A stretch of 64,000 bases of DNA from Micromonospora eburnea. GTDB lineage: Bacteria; Actinomycetota; Actinomycetes; Mycobacteriales; Micromonosporaceae. The notes under the pieces are model-generated. The model was not told where the DNA came from and did no database searches. It was given only the letters and a program-made list of their open reading frames with translations. Position numbers and translations under genes: made by a program. Positions 16,238-24,409 of this stretch are shown here, piece after piece. The stretch covers positions 496,001-560,000 of the forward strand of contig NZ_FMHY01000002.1 in assembly GCF_900090225.1 (NCBI RefSeq). Reading direction: 5' to 3'. Each line of letters begins with the position of its first letter. The stretch's first letter is position 1.

Positions 16238-18596
16238 TCATGTTCTGGTGAAGCCGAGGGCCCGGTATCCGGGCATGCGGCGTGGGAGTGAGGCGGCGAG
16301 GATTGGTGTGGCCGGGTCGTGGTAGTCGTGGACCTCGGCGAGGTCCTTGCCGGGCGCGGCGCGGATAACGCGGCCGGCGCATTGGACGAGTAGGCCGTCG
16401 TAGGAGATCGGGCCGGCGAGGAAGAGGGTGTCGAGGGCAGGGGCGTCGAAGCCTTCACCGATGAACGGTGTGGTGCCGACGACAAGGAGGCCGTCGCCGG
16501 CCTTGGCGCCGTCGAGCCGGTCAACGATGGCCCGCCGTTCGCGGGTGCTCATCGCGCCTTGGAGCACAAGCGCCTGATGTCCGCGTGCGGCGAGTAGGGC
16601 AGTGAGTGCCTCGACCTGGGCGACCCGGCGGGTCAGCACGAGACAGTTGCGACCGCGGGTCAGGGCCGCGGCGACGTCGTCGGCGATCTGGGTGTTGCGG
16701 GGCTCGTCGAGGGCCAGCCTTCGGTGCACCTCGGCGAGCGCGCCGGGCGCGTCCAGGTCGACGTCGCCGGGTTGGAATGTGGTCTCGTGGATGAACAGCG
16801 CTCGACGGGGTCCGGCGTCGGTGTGCATCGCGGCCGCGAGGGTGCCTTGTTCCTCGTCGGTCAGGGTGTGGCGGACGGGTCCGAGTTGCCAGGTGACGAG
16901 TTGGCCGAGGCCGTCGCGTCGGGTGGGGGTGGCGGTGAGGCCGAGCCAGAACTGCGCAGCGATCCGTTTGACCGAGTGCTCGTACGCGGCGGCGCCGAGG
17001 TGGTGGCATTCGTCGACGATGACGTGCCCGTACCCCTGGGTCAGGGTGGCGACGTCGTCGCGCCGGGGCGAGGGAGGGCAGCAGCGCGATGTCCACGGTG
17101 CCGGTGAGCTTGCGTCGGCCGCCACCGAGTTGGCCAGGCTTGATGTCGAGGAACTGTTGGATGCGGGTGCGCCACTGGTCGGCGAGGGCTTTGCGGTCGA
17201 CGAGGACAAGGGTGGAGGTGTTGCGTTCGGCGATCACGGCGCAGGCCATGACGGTCTTGCCGGAGCCCGGTGGGGCGACCAGGATCCCGTCGTCGTGGGC
17301 GAGCAGAGCGCCGACCGCGTTGGCTTGCCTGCTGGTGAGTTCGGCGGTGAACGCGGTGTCGATCTCGGTCCCGGAGTTTCGTGCGTCCGTGACGGCCAGC
17401 CGCGACCCGGCGCGCTCGACGATCGTGGCGATGGTGTGCCGCAGGCCCCGCGGAAGGATCAGGCGATCATCGAGGGTGAGGTCGTAGCCCTGGATGAAGC
17501 GTGGGGTGTCCCAGGTGGACTTACGTAGCCGCTGCAGCTCGTAGAATTTCGGGTTGGTCATGGCGGCGGCGTGCTTGAACGTTGCCAGCGCGGCGGGCGT
17601 GAGCTGCCTGGCGTCGATGCTCAGCCCGGCACCGGCCTCCGCGTGGACCACCGCAGGGAGCGGAGGGTGGACCTGGGTCGCGGTGGACCGGCTCATCGTA
17701 GCGACGTCCGCGCCGGTGAGGGCGTGTTTGGCCTGCCGGGCGACGTGTTCGGCTTCGCCGGGGCTGAGCCGATCCAGCGTTGACAGGAACGCCCACTGGT
17801 CGGCGTGCGGCTCAAGGGTGCCGAGGTCGAGGAAGGTGGTCAGTCCGTCCTTGCGGCGGCGACCCTGTAGCGGCGCGGCGATGAGGTTGCCGAAGCCACC
17901 CTCGGGCAGCACGTCCTGGTTGGGGAAGAGACGGTCGTACGACCGCAGGTCCATCGACCCGCGCAGCACCATCGCCTCACGCAACAGGACCGTGCCGACG
18001 GCCCGCGCGGTGGCCGCGGGAACAGCGCCGGTGAAGAAGACCCACACGTGGGCTCCGCGGCCCGACTGGGAGATCTCCAACGCGGCGGGCACCGCGCTGG
18101 CCCGTGCCGCCTTCACGTACGCGAGGGCGTCGAGCACCGCCGTCGGCCCGTCGAAGTCGGCCACGACGAAGTGGCAGGTGTTGCCGGGCATCAGCGGATA
18201 CAGGCCCATGAACACGTCGCCGACCAGATGCGCCGCGACGACCTCCGTCGTGCGGGGCAGGTAGGTGGCACCCCGCCGGTCCATACCCTTACGCCAACCG
18301 CCCGCGACCGCGGGCATCCAGCCGGCAGCGCCGGTACGGGCGTTGTCCCACCGCACGGCGTACACGTCGGCCCGGGCCCGGAACCGGTCGGCGAACAACG
18401 TCAGCTTGTCCCGGGTCGGCGAAGCCATGGTGACCAGCCCTGGCGGCTCCATCGGCGCGGACAACTGCTCCGGCGCCGCAGACGTGTCCTGGCCGCGCAA
18501 CTCCAGCAGACGCGCCAGCCGGGCGTTCTCCGCCCGTACCCGCTCCACCTCCCGCCGAAGATCGACGAACTCGGCTACCGAACCCATGCCGACCAT
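16238..18596 (-). pseudogene. TOTE-type primase-helicase with single-base frameshift
   Basis: Predicted fusion of an archaeo-eukaryotic primase domain and an SF2 helicase, as in TOTE conflict systems. A short coiled coil (VERVRAENARLARLLEL) leads to the primase (FVVADFDG with catalytic Asp pair; EISQSGRGAHVWVFF). The helicase has Walker A VAPPGSGKTVMA, DECHH, TATPTRRDG and QCAGRVIRAAPGKD. The first frame runs from 18596 to about 17068. There a run of four G (17065-17068, plus strand) carries one base too many or too few, and the rest of the helicase continues in another frame to 16238. Removing one base restores SLARRDDVATLTQGYG. Either inactivated or a sequencing error. Joined length about 785 aa. 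Confidence 0.75.
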
Positions 18597-18648
18597 CCTC
18601 GCGTATCAGGCTCCGAACACCTCGACACCGGTCCGCTATCCTCCGCCG

Positions 18649-18960
18649 ATGGCATCGAAGGGGACCGCCGCGTTGGAGGCGATGATCGAGGAAGCCACCG
18701 TCGACACGGACGGTCACGAGGACGAGCGTGCCGGCCTGTTCGCCATGATCGAGGAGCATCTGGCGGTGCCGTTCACCACCACCGTCCTCGGCGTCGAGGT
18801 CACCATAGGCAAGATCGAGCTGGCCGCGGACAGCATCGTCGCGGTCTGCGCCCGAGGCCGCCACCGGCAACGTGTCGGTCTTCTCGACCTTCCGCTACCC
18901 ACCCCTATGCCGGACGGTGCCGCGTGGATCGACGCCTACCGGCACTGGGCCGGGAGGTAG
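18649..18960 (+). CDS. CcbP-like small calcium-binding protein
   Basis: 103-aa acidic protein, divergent from the primase-helicase by about 50 bp. The sequence (EEATVDTDGHEDERAGLF, VPFTTTVLGVEVTIGK, PDGAAWIDAYRHW) resembles the Calci_bind_CcbP family, small proteins in which acidic patches bind Ca2+. No membrane segment. Ends 6 nt before the next gene, suggesting an operon. Its role next to a primase-helicase is unknown. Confidence 0.6.
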   Translation: MASKGTAALEAMIEEATVDTDGHEDERAGLFAMIEEHLAVPFTTTVLGVEVTIGKIELAADSIVAVCARGRHRQRVGLLDLPLPTPMPDGAAWIDAYRHWAGR

Positions 18961-18966
18961 GCCACG

Positions 18967-20118
18967 GTGAGCGAGTACCAGTACTACGAATTCACCGCCG
19001 TCGACCGTCCCCTCACCGGCCGGGAGCGGGCCGAGCTGCGGTCGCTGTCCACCCGGGCCGACATCACCGCCACCAGCTTCGTCAACACCTACGAGTGGGG
19101 CGACTTCAAGGGCGACCCTCGCAAGCTGATGGAACGGTACTTCGACGCGCACCTGTACCTGGCGAACTGGGGCACCCGCCAGCTCATGCTCCGGCTACCG
19201 AAACAAGTGCTCGACCCCGCCACGGTCGCCCAGTACTGCCAAGGTGACAGCGCATCCGCCTGGACGGCCGGCACGCACGTCATCATCGACCTGCACGACG
19301 AGGACGAGGACGGCGCCGACGAGTGGGACCTCGACGGCCACGGCCTGCTCACCTCCATCATCCCGGTCCGGGCCGACCTCTCTGCCGGCGACCTGCGCCT
19401 GCTCTACCTCGCCTGGCTGCGCTGCGTACAGTCCGCCGAGATCGCCGACGACGAGCCCGAACCGCCCGTCCCCGCCAAGCTGGACACCCTCGACGCGCCG
19501 CTCACCGCCGTCGCCGAGTTCCTGCGCATCGACCCCGACCTGATCGCGGCCGCGGCGGCTGGGTCGTCGCCGGCCGCCTCCGGCGAACCGACCGCCGCAC
19601 AACTACGGAAGTGGGTCGTCGGGCTACACGCCCGGGACAAGGACGCCATCCTGACCGACCTAATCACCAGCGGCGAAAGCCACCTGCGCAACCGACTGCT
19701 GCGCCGCTACCGCGACGCGCATCCCGTCGACGCGTCCACGCCGACGGCCGTCCGTACTGCCGGTCAACTGCTCGCAGCCGCTGCGGACCTGCGTGCCGTG
19801 CGGGAACGACGGGATGCCGAGTTGCGCGAACACGACCGGGTCCGCCGGGAACGCTCCGCCGCAGCAGCCCGGCAACGGCACCTCGACACCCTCGCAGTCG
19901 ACCAACCCACCGCCTGGCAACGGGTCAACGAACTCATCGCCACAAAGAAGCCCCGCGAGTACGACACCGCCGTACAACTCCTCGTCGACCTGCGCGACCT
20001 CGGCGAACGCGACGGAGACAGCGCATCGTTCCAACACCGGCTGGCCGAGCTGCGGGCGGCGCACGCCCGCAAGCCCAGCCTGCTCGAACGCCTCAACCTC
20101 GCAGGCCTCGACACCTGA
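18967..20118 (+). CDS. conserved hypothetical protein (YQYYEF N-terminus)
   Basis: 383 aa from GTG 18967. Opens with SEYQYYEFTAVDRPLTGRER, followed by a conserved TSFVNTYEWGDFKGDP segment and an acidic stretch (DLHDEDEDGADEWD). The C-terminal third is charged and helical (RRDAELREHDRVRRERSAAA), probably a coiled coil. No catalytic motif recognised. I know the N-terminal pattern from unannotated actinobacterial proteins. Second gene of a two-gene operon with the CcbP-like protein. Confidence 0.7.
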   Translation: MSEYQYYEFTAVDRPLTGRERAELRSLSTRADITATSFVNTYEWGDFKGDPRKLMERYFDAHLYLANWGTRQLMLRLPKQVLDPATVAQYCQGDSASAWTAGTHVIIDLHDEDEDGADEWDLDGHGLLTSIIPVRADLSAGDLRLLYLAWLRCVQSAEIADDEPEPPVPAKLDTLDAPLTAVAEFLRIDPDLIAAAAAGSSPAASGEPTAAQLRKWVVGLHARDKDAILTDLITSGESHLRNRLLRRYRDAHPVDASTPTAVRTAGQLLAAAADLRAVRERRDAELREHDRVRRERSAAAARQRHLDTLAVDQPTAWQRVNELIATKKPREYDTAVQLLVDLRDLGERDGDSASFQHRLAELRAAHARKPSLLERLNLAGLDT

Positions 20119-20247
20119 CGCCTGGTCCGCCGCCCGGTGAGCTGGCCACCATCGCCTTCACGCGCTGCGGCTTTCGCGCCGGCGCCACGACCTCAGACGT
20201 CGACCGTCGGCCTGCAACAAGGTCGGCGTGGGCGGCCATAGTGTGGT

Positions 20248-20829
20248 GTGAGGCATCAAGTATGGCCGCCGGACGAGGAACTGTGGTCCTCGATCACCGC
20301 CGGCGACGAGGCGGCGTTCGGTCGGCTCTTCGACCGATACTCCCGCCCGGTCTACAACCACGCGTTCCGGCTGACCGGGTCGTGGTCGACGGCTGAGGAC
20401 GTCACTCAGGCGACGTTCCTCGTCGCGTGGCGCCGCCGGCACGACGCCCGCCTGGTGGACGGTTCGGCGCTGCCGTGGCTGCTGGTCGTCGCCACCAACA
20501 CGGTCCGCTCGGAGTGGCGGTCCGCGCGCCGGTGGCTGGCGCTGCTACGGCGTCTACCGGGTGAGCGGTACGCCGATGGTGACCTCGCAGACGAGGTTTC
20601 CGCTCGGCTCGACGACGAAAGGCGGATGACCGAGGTCCTCTCGGTGGTCCGCGGATTGCCGCCGGCCGAGCGGGAGGCGGTGGCGTTGTGCCTGTGGTCC
20701 GGCGTGTCGTACCCGGACGCGGCAGCCGTGTTGGGCATCAGCGAGGTGGCGGTGCGGTCGAGAGTGAGCCGTGCGCGCAGCCGCCTGACCCGTCTGATGC
20801 CAGAGGAGATCCAGGAGGGGAAGCGGTGA
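20248..20829 (+). CDS. ECF-family RNA polymerase sigma factor
   Basis: 193 aa from GTG 20248. Region 2: FGRLFDRYSRPVYNHAFRL and DVTQATFLVAWRR. Region 4: LPPAEREAVALCLWSGVSYP and AAVLGISEVAVRSRVSRARS. It ends inside the start of the following membrane protein gene (4-nt overlap), which is probably its regulator. Similar in class to, but not a copy of, the sigma factor at 7423. 20119-20247 upstream has no gene; no clear promoter motif was found. Confidence 0.9.
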   Translation: MRHQVWPPDEELWSSITAGDEAAFGRLFDRYSRPVYNHAFRLTGSWSTAEDVTQATFLVAWRRRHDARLVDGSALPWLLVVATNTVRSEWRSARRWLALLRRLPGERYADGDLADEVSARLDDERRMTEVLSVVRGLPPAEREAVALCLWSGVSYPDAAAVLGISEVAVRSRVSRARSRLTRLMPEEIQEGKR

Positions 20830-21671
20830 ACGACATTCTCGACCTGCCCGCGGAGCGGGACCTGCCGCCGGATGCGGCACACGCGATGCGGGCCCGGATC
20901 CTCGGCTTCGTGAGCCCGCCTCCGCCGCGTATTCCACGACTGCGGATCGCCATTGCTGCGGCGGTGCTGCTGGCCGTGGCTTCCGGTGCCGCGGCGGTGG
21001 TGTGGGACCGGCCGGAGCGCTCGACCATGCAGGTGCTGGCCATGGGGGCCGGTGAGCTGTCGCCGACGCTGCGGGACGCGGCGGAGCGGTGCCTGCAGTG
21101 GAACTCCCCGCAACGACAGACCCGCCAGGCACCAGGGGAGCGACCCGTTCCGGTGGCCCTGGCTGACCTGGCGGTGGCCACGGAGCGAGGTGACCGTGCG
21201 CTGGTGTTGTTCATGAACGACGTCGGCTACGCCACCTGCGACGTGGACGGGGCGGGAACAGCCCGGGAGTCCGGCGGGGGCGCCACTGAGCCGTGGCCGC
21301 ACGGTGACCTGCTGCCCGGGCCGGTGCAGCGGCTGCTGCTGACCTCCACCGAGCACGACGGCGGGGACGTCAGCGTCAGCGGCCGGGCCAGCAGCCGCGT
21401 CCACCGGCTCGTACTCGACCACGGCGACGGCCACACCACCACAGCACGACTGTCCGAAGGCGCGTTCGGCCTGATGACCAACGACGCCCGACTCAAGGCC
21501 GGCAACGACCCTGAACTGGTCAGCTACGACGCCCGCGGGACGGAGATCGACAGGCGTCCGCTGTTCCAGGCCGAAGACCAACTCGAGCACTGCTACGCGG
21601 ACCCGGACGGGAAGCGGATCTACGGCAAACCGACCAGCGACTGCCGTCCCGCCGAGACGTGGGGGCGTTAG
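20826..21671 (+). CDS. membrane-anchored protein, putative anti-sigma factor
   Basis: 281 aa. A short cytoplasmic N-terminus (VNDILDLPAERDLPPDAAHAMR) precedes one transmembrane helix (LRIAIAAAVLLAVASGAAAVV) and a 200-aa extracytoplasmic domain with Cys residues. Single-pass topology and translational coupling to an ECF sigma gene suggest an anti-sigma or CU044_5270-like sensor. There is no zinc-finger motif, so the sigma-binding claim rests on context. Confidence 0.65.
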   Translation: MNDILDLPAERDLPPDAAHAMRARILGFVSPPPPRIPRLRIAIAAAVLLAVASGAAAVVWDRPERSTMQVLAMGAGELSPTLRDAAERCLQWNSPQRQTRQAPGERPVPVALADLAVATERGDRALVLFMNDVGYATCDVDGAGTARESGGGATEPWPHGDLLPGPVQRLLLTSTEHDGGDVSVSGRASSRVHRLVLDHGDGHTTTARLSEGAFGLMTNDARLKAGNDPELVSYDARGTEIDRRPLFQAEDQLEHCYADPDGKRIYGKPTSDCRPAETWGR

Positions 21672-21683
21672 CCATGATCGGAG

Positions 21684-21739
21684 GCTGCCCGCTGCCCGCT
21701 GCCCGCTGCCCGCTGCCCGCTGCCCGCTGCCCGCTGCCC
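21684..21739 (+). repeat. 7-bp tandem repeat, 8 units of GCTGCCC
   Basis: Eight perfect head-to-tail copies of GCTGCCC (56 bp) just after the membrane protein stop and 20 bp before the left end of IS110 copy 3. Perfect short repeats of this kind vary by slippage. Confidence 0.95.
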
Positions 21740-21759
21740 GGGGCGTGGGGCGTGGGTCG

Positions 21760-22320
21760 TCACTCGCGGGTCAGCCCCGGTGGCAGCGCGTCCTCGCCAG
21801 GTCGGACCTGGCGGGCACTGGCCACCGGGTCATGTTCCAGGGTGTGGATCAGTGGTGCCGGGCCGCCGACGCAGGTCCAGGTGTCGTCCCAGAGAGCGGA
21901 GACCAGCCATGACAGGTCGGCGGGGAAGAACATGTCCGGCAGCGCGCCGTGCGGGCGGCGGATATGACCACCGGTCCGCCAGGTGAGGGCCTGTTCGGGG
22001 CCGGCCTGGACCAGCACGTACGGCCAGTTCCAGTAGAGGCACACCCTCGGGGCGTGGGGGAAGACGACGTCGTGGGCGCCGGTGTCGAGGTAGGCGAGCC
22101 ACCACGGCTGGTCGGGGGTATGCGTGGTGAGGTCCTCGATCAGGGCGTGCTCGTAGGCGGTGGCGGTGACGTCGTCGGTCTGGTACGTGGTGGCGTAGGC
22201 GTCGAAGATCGGCGGGATGGCGGTGGTGATCGAGACGCCGGCAGTGGTGTGCCCGGCGATCCAGCCCACGTCGGCGGCAGTGCCGACGCACCAGCCCCGC
22301 CCGTCCTTGCTGACCTGCAC
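21760..22320 (-). CDS. unknown protein carried with IS110 (copy B)
   Basis: About 186 aa from GTG 22320 (VQVSKDGRGWCVG). Same length as the copy at 12369-12929 and very similar, with scattered substitutions and no frame disruption (PWWLAYLDTGAHDVVF kept; FLYWNWPYVLVEAG becomes CLYWNWPYVLVQAG). No recognised domain. Conservation in two IS110 units suggests it moves with the element. Confidence 0.65.
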   Translation of the reverse strand: MQVSKDGRGWCVGTAADVGWIAGHTTAGVSITTAIPPIFDAYATTYQTDDVTATAYEHALIEDLTTHTPDQPWWLAYLDTGAHDVVFPHAPRVCLYWNWPYVLVQAGPEQALTWRTGGHIRRPHGALPDMFFPADLSWLVSALWDDTWTCVGGPAPLIHTLEHDPVASARQVRPGEDALPPGLTRE

Positions 22321-22867
22321 ACCACCATTCAAGCCGCTGCGGCGACGGTTGGCGTGGCAATCGGGCCGGTCGCGGAGCGGCGGCCGGCGACCAGCCGTCG
22401 TGGGCCACGATGCCCAACGCCTGCCCCGCGCTCGGTGGAGCGCTGATGCTCGCAGGTCCCGCACATCGTGTCCGGGGTGCCGGCCGGAGACGGCGGCAGG
22501 CTCAGGGTTGCCGCGCCCGCGGGGTCCGAGGGTGGGGAGGGCTGAAGTGTGTTCCGCCGTGATCGTGGCTGAGCCTCGAGGTGCCACCCACTTCTCGCTC
22601 CGCGGGCGGGCCGGGTTGAACGGGCGCGGCCCTGGCGGCCGTAGACCCGGAGATGCCCGAGAGCGGTGGGTATGGCTGCGTGTGTTTCGTCGAGATCGCT
22701 TGGCTCACGGTAGGAGATGCCACCCGCCGCTTCGTCGTCTGTGAGATTCGGTAGACCGCTGATGGAGATCCGCGACCTGCGTTCGCATCGTTAGAAGATG
22801 CCGGCAAACCCGAACCCCAGACGAGGCGCATTCGAGAAAAAGCCGACCGACGAAGGAGAGCACGACG

Positions 22868-24058
22868 GTGGCGAAGCTGTGGATCGGCGTGGACATCGGC
22901 AAGACCCACCACCACGTCGCCGCTGTCGACGGTGACGGCCGGCTCGTCTACTCCCGTCGAGTAGCCAACGACGAGACCGCGCTCCTGACAGTGATGGCCG
23001 AGGTGTCAACGCACGGCCGTGGGGTCTGCTGGGCGGTCGACGTCACGACCGGCCTGTCGGCGCTGCTGCTGACCCTGCTGTGGCGGCGGCAGGTGCAGGT
23101 TCGTTACGTCTCCGGCACCGTCGCGTTCCACATGGCCGCCGCGTTCGCCGGGGAGAACAAGACCGACGCCCGCGACGCGGTCGTCATCGCCCAGACCATC
23201 CGCCTGCGCCCCGACATTCCGATCCTGGAACCCTCCGACCGGCTCCTGGCCGAACTCAGCGTGCTCACCGGCTACCGCGCCGACCTCGTCGGCCAGCGCG
23301 TCGCCACCCTGTTCCGGCTGCAGGAACTCCTCACCGGCATCAGCCCCGCCCTGGAACGCGCTGTGGACCTGAACCGGAAGGCCCCGATGATGGTCCTCGC
23401 CTGTTGGCAGACCCCGGCCGCAATCCGGCACGCCGGCGTCGACCGGATCACCGCCCTACTCCGACGCGGTCACGTGAAAAACGCCGTCCAGGTCGCCGAG
23501 GCGATGGTGGCCGCCGCCCGCCAGCAGACCGTCACGCTCCCCGGCCAACGTGCCGCGGCCGTGGTGGTGGGGCAGATGGCCACCGAGATCCTCGCCATCG
23601 ACCAACGCATCGCCGCCGTCGACGACCTCATCGCCGAACAGCTCGACCAGCACCCCCTCGCGCCGATCATCGGGAGCCTGCCCGGCATGGGCCCACTACT
23701 GACCGCCGAACTACTCGTCCACACCGCCGGCATGACCGAATACGACAGCCCCACCAAACTCGCCGCCCACGCCGGCCTGGCACCCGTCTCCCGCGACTCC
23801 GGAACGGTCTCCGGCAATCACCGTCAGCCCCGCCGCTACCACCGAAGACTGCGACACATCCTGTGGATGGCCGCTTTCACCGCCGCCCGAGAATGCCCCA
23901 CCTCCCGCGCCTACTACGAGAAGAAACGCGCCGAAGGAAAGAACCACCGCCAAGCCATACTCGCCCTCGCCCGGCGACGCGTCGACGTCCTCTGGGCACT
24001 CATCCGCGACCGCAAGACATTCACTCGACCGGCACCGGTGATCCGCGCGGCAGCCTGA
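22868..24058 (+). CDS. IS110-family transposase (DEDD recombinase)
   Basis: 396 aa, full length, GTG start with AAGGAGAG upstream. Same landmarks as the copy at 13480: WIGVDIGKTHHHVAA, ENKTDARDAVV, SLPGMGPLL and PVSRDSGTVSG. Both copies look intact. They differ by scattered substitutions, so they are not a very recent duplication. Confidence 0.95.
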   Translation: MAKLWIGVDIGKTHHHVAAVDGDGRLVYSRRVANDETALLTVMAEVSTHGRGVCWAVDVTTGLSALLLTLLWRRQVQVRYVSGTVAFHMAAAFAGENKTDARDAVVIAQTIRLRPDIPILEPSDRLLAELSVLTGYRADLVGQRVATLFRLQELLTGISPALERAVDLNRKAPMMVLACWQTPAAIRHAGVDRITALLRRGHVKNAVQVAEAMVAAARQQTVTLPGQRAAAVVVGQMATEILAIDQRIAAVDDLIAEQLDQHPLAPIIGSLPGMGPLLTAELLVHTAGMTEYDSPTKLAAHAGLAPVSRDSGTVSGNHRQPRRYHRRLRHILWMAAFTAARECPTSRAYYEKKRAEGKNHRQAILALARRRVDVLWALIRDRKTFTRPAPVIRAAA

Positions 24059-24147
24059 ACCAATCGGCTCCCCGCCGGCGCGAGCCCACGCGCCGGCCGA
24101 TCCACCCTGCCCGCCAAGATCAACCGGAGTCACATGGAGACTCCTAA

Positions 24148-24409
24148 GACCGTCATCTATGCATGTCGGTAGGCCGACTGCCTGCGATTCAGCCGTTCAT
24201 TACCTCTGTTTGTTGGTCGCATTGGATAGCTGCTGCGCTCCGTTGCTGGCGGTTACAGTAGCAAACCGGCCGCCTCTGTTGCTTTTTGTGTCAACTTTCT
24301 CGATTCTAAATCCTCGTCACGGCATTTTGCGACTTGACGTAGCGAGGATGCTGTCCGGGGAAGCACGTGCGATCCTCGCCCAACCCGCTCCTTTACGCCG
24401 CACGCCGAG
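24148..24409. other. gene-poor, lower-GC gap
   Basis: About 260 bp between the IS110 right end and the regulator stop, visibly richer in A and T (for example TTGCTTTTTGTGTCAACTTT near 24280) than the surrounding DNA. No convincing gene, RNA or repeat seen. Confidence 0.5.

Larger units (their letters stand above)
21760..24147 (+). mobile_element. IS110-family unit with passenger gene (copy 3)
   Basis: About 2.39 kb, homologous end to end with 12369-14760 and in the same orientation. Begins at the passenger stop codon and ends at CACATGGAGACTCCTAA. The non-coding section 22321-22867 carries the same pair of direct repeats and the conserved block before the transposase. Flanks are unrelated to those of copy 2. 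Confidence 0.75.

Noticed and set aside
20200..20248. ECF-type promoter upstream of the second sigma gene
   Set aside because: No AAC/CGTC pair at proper spacing was convincing.
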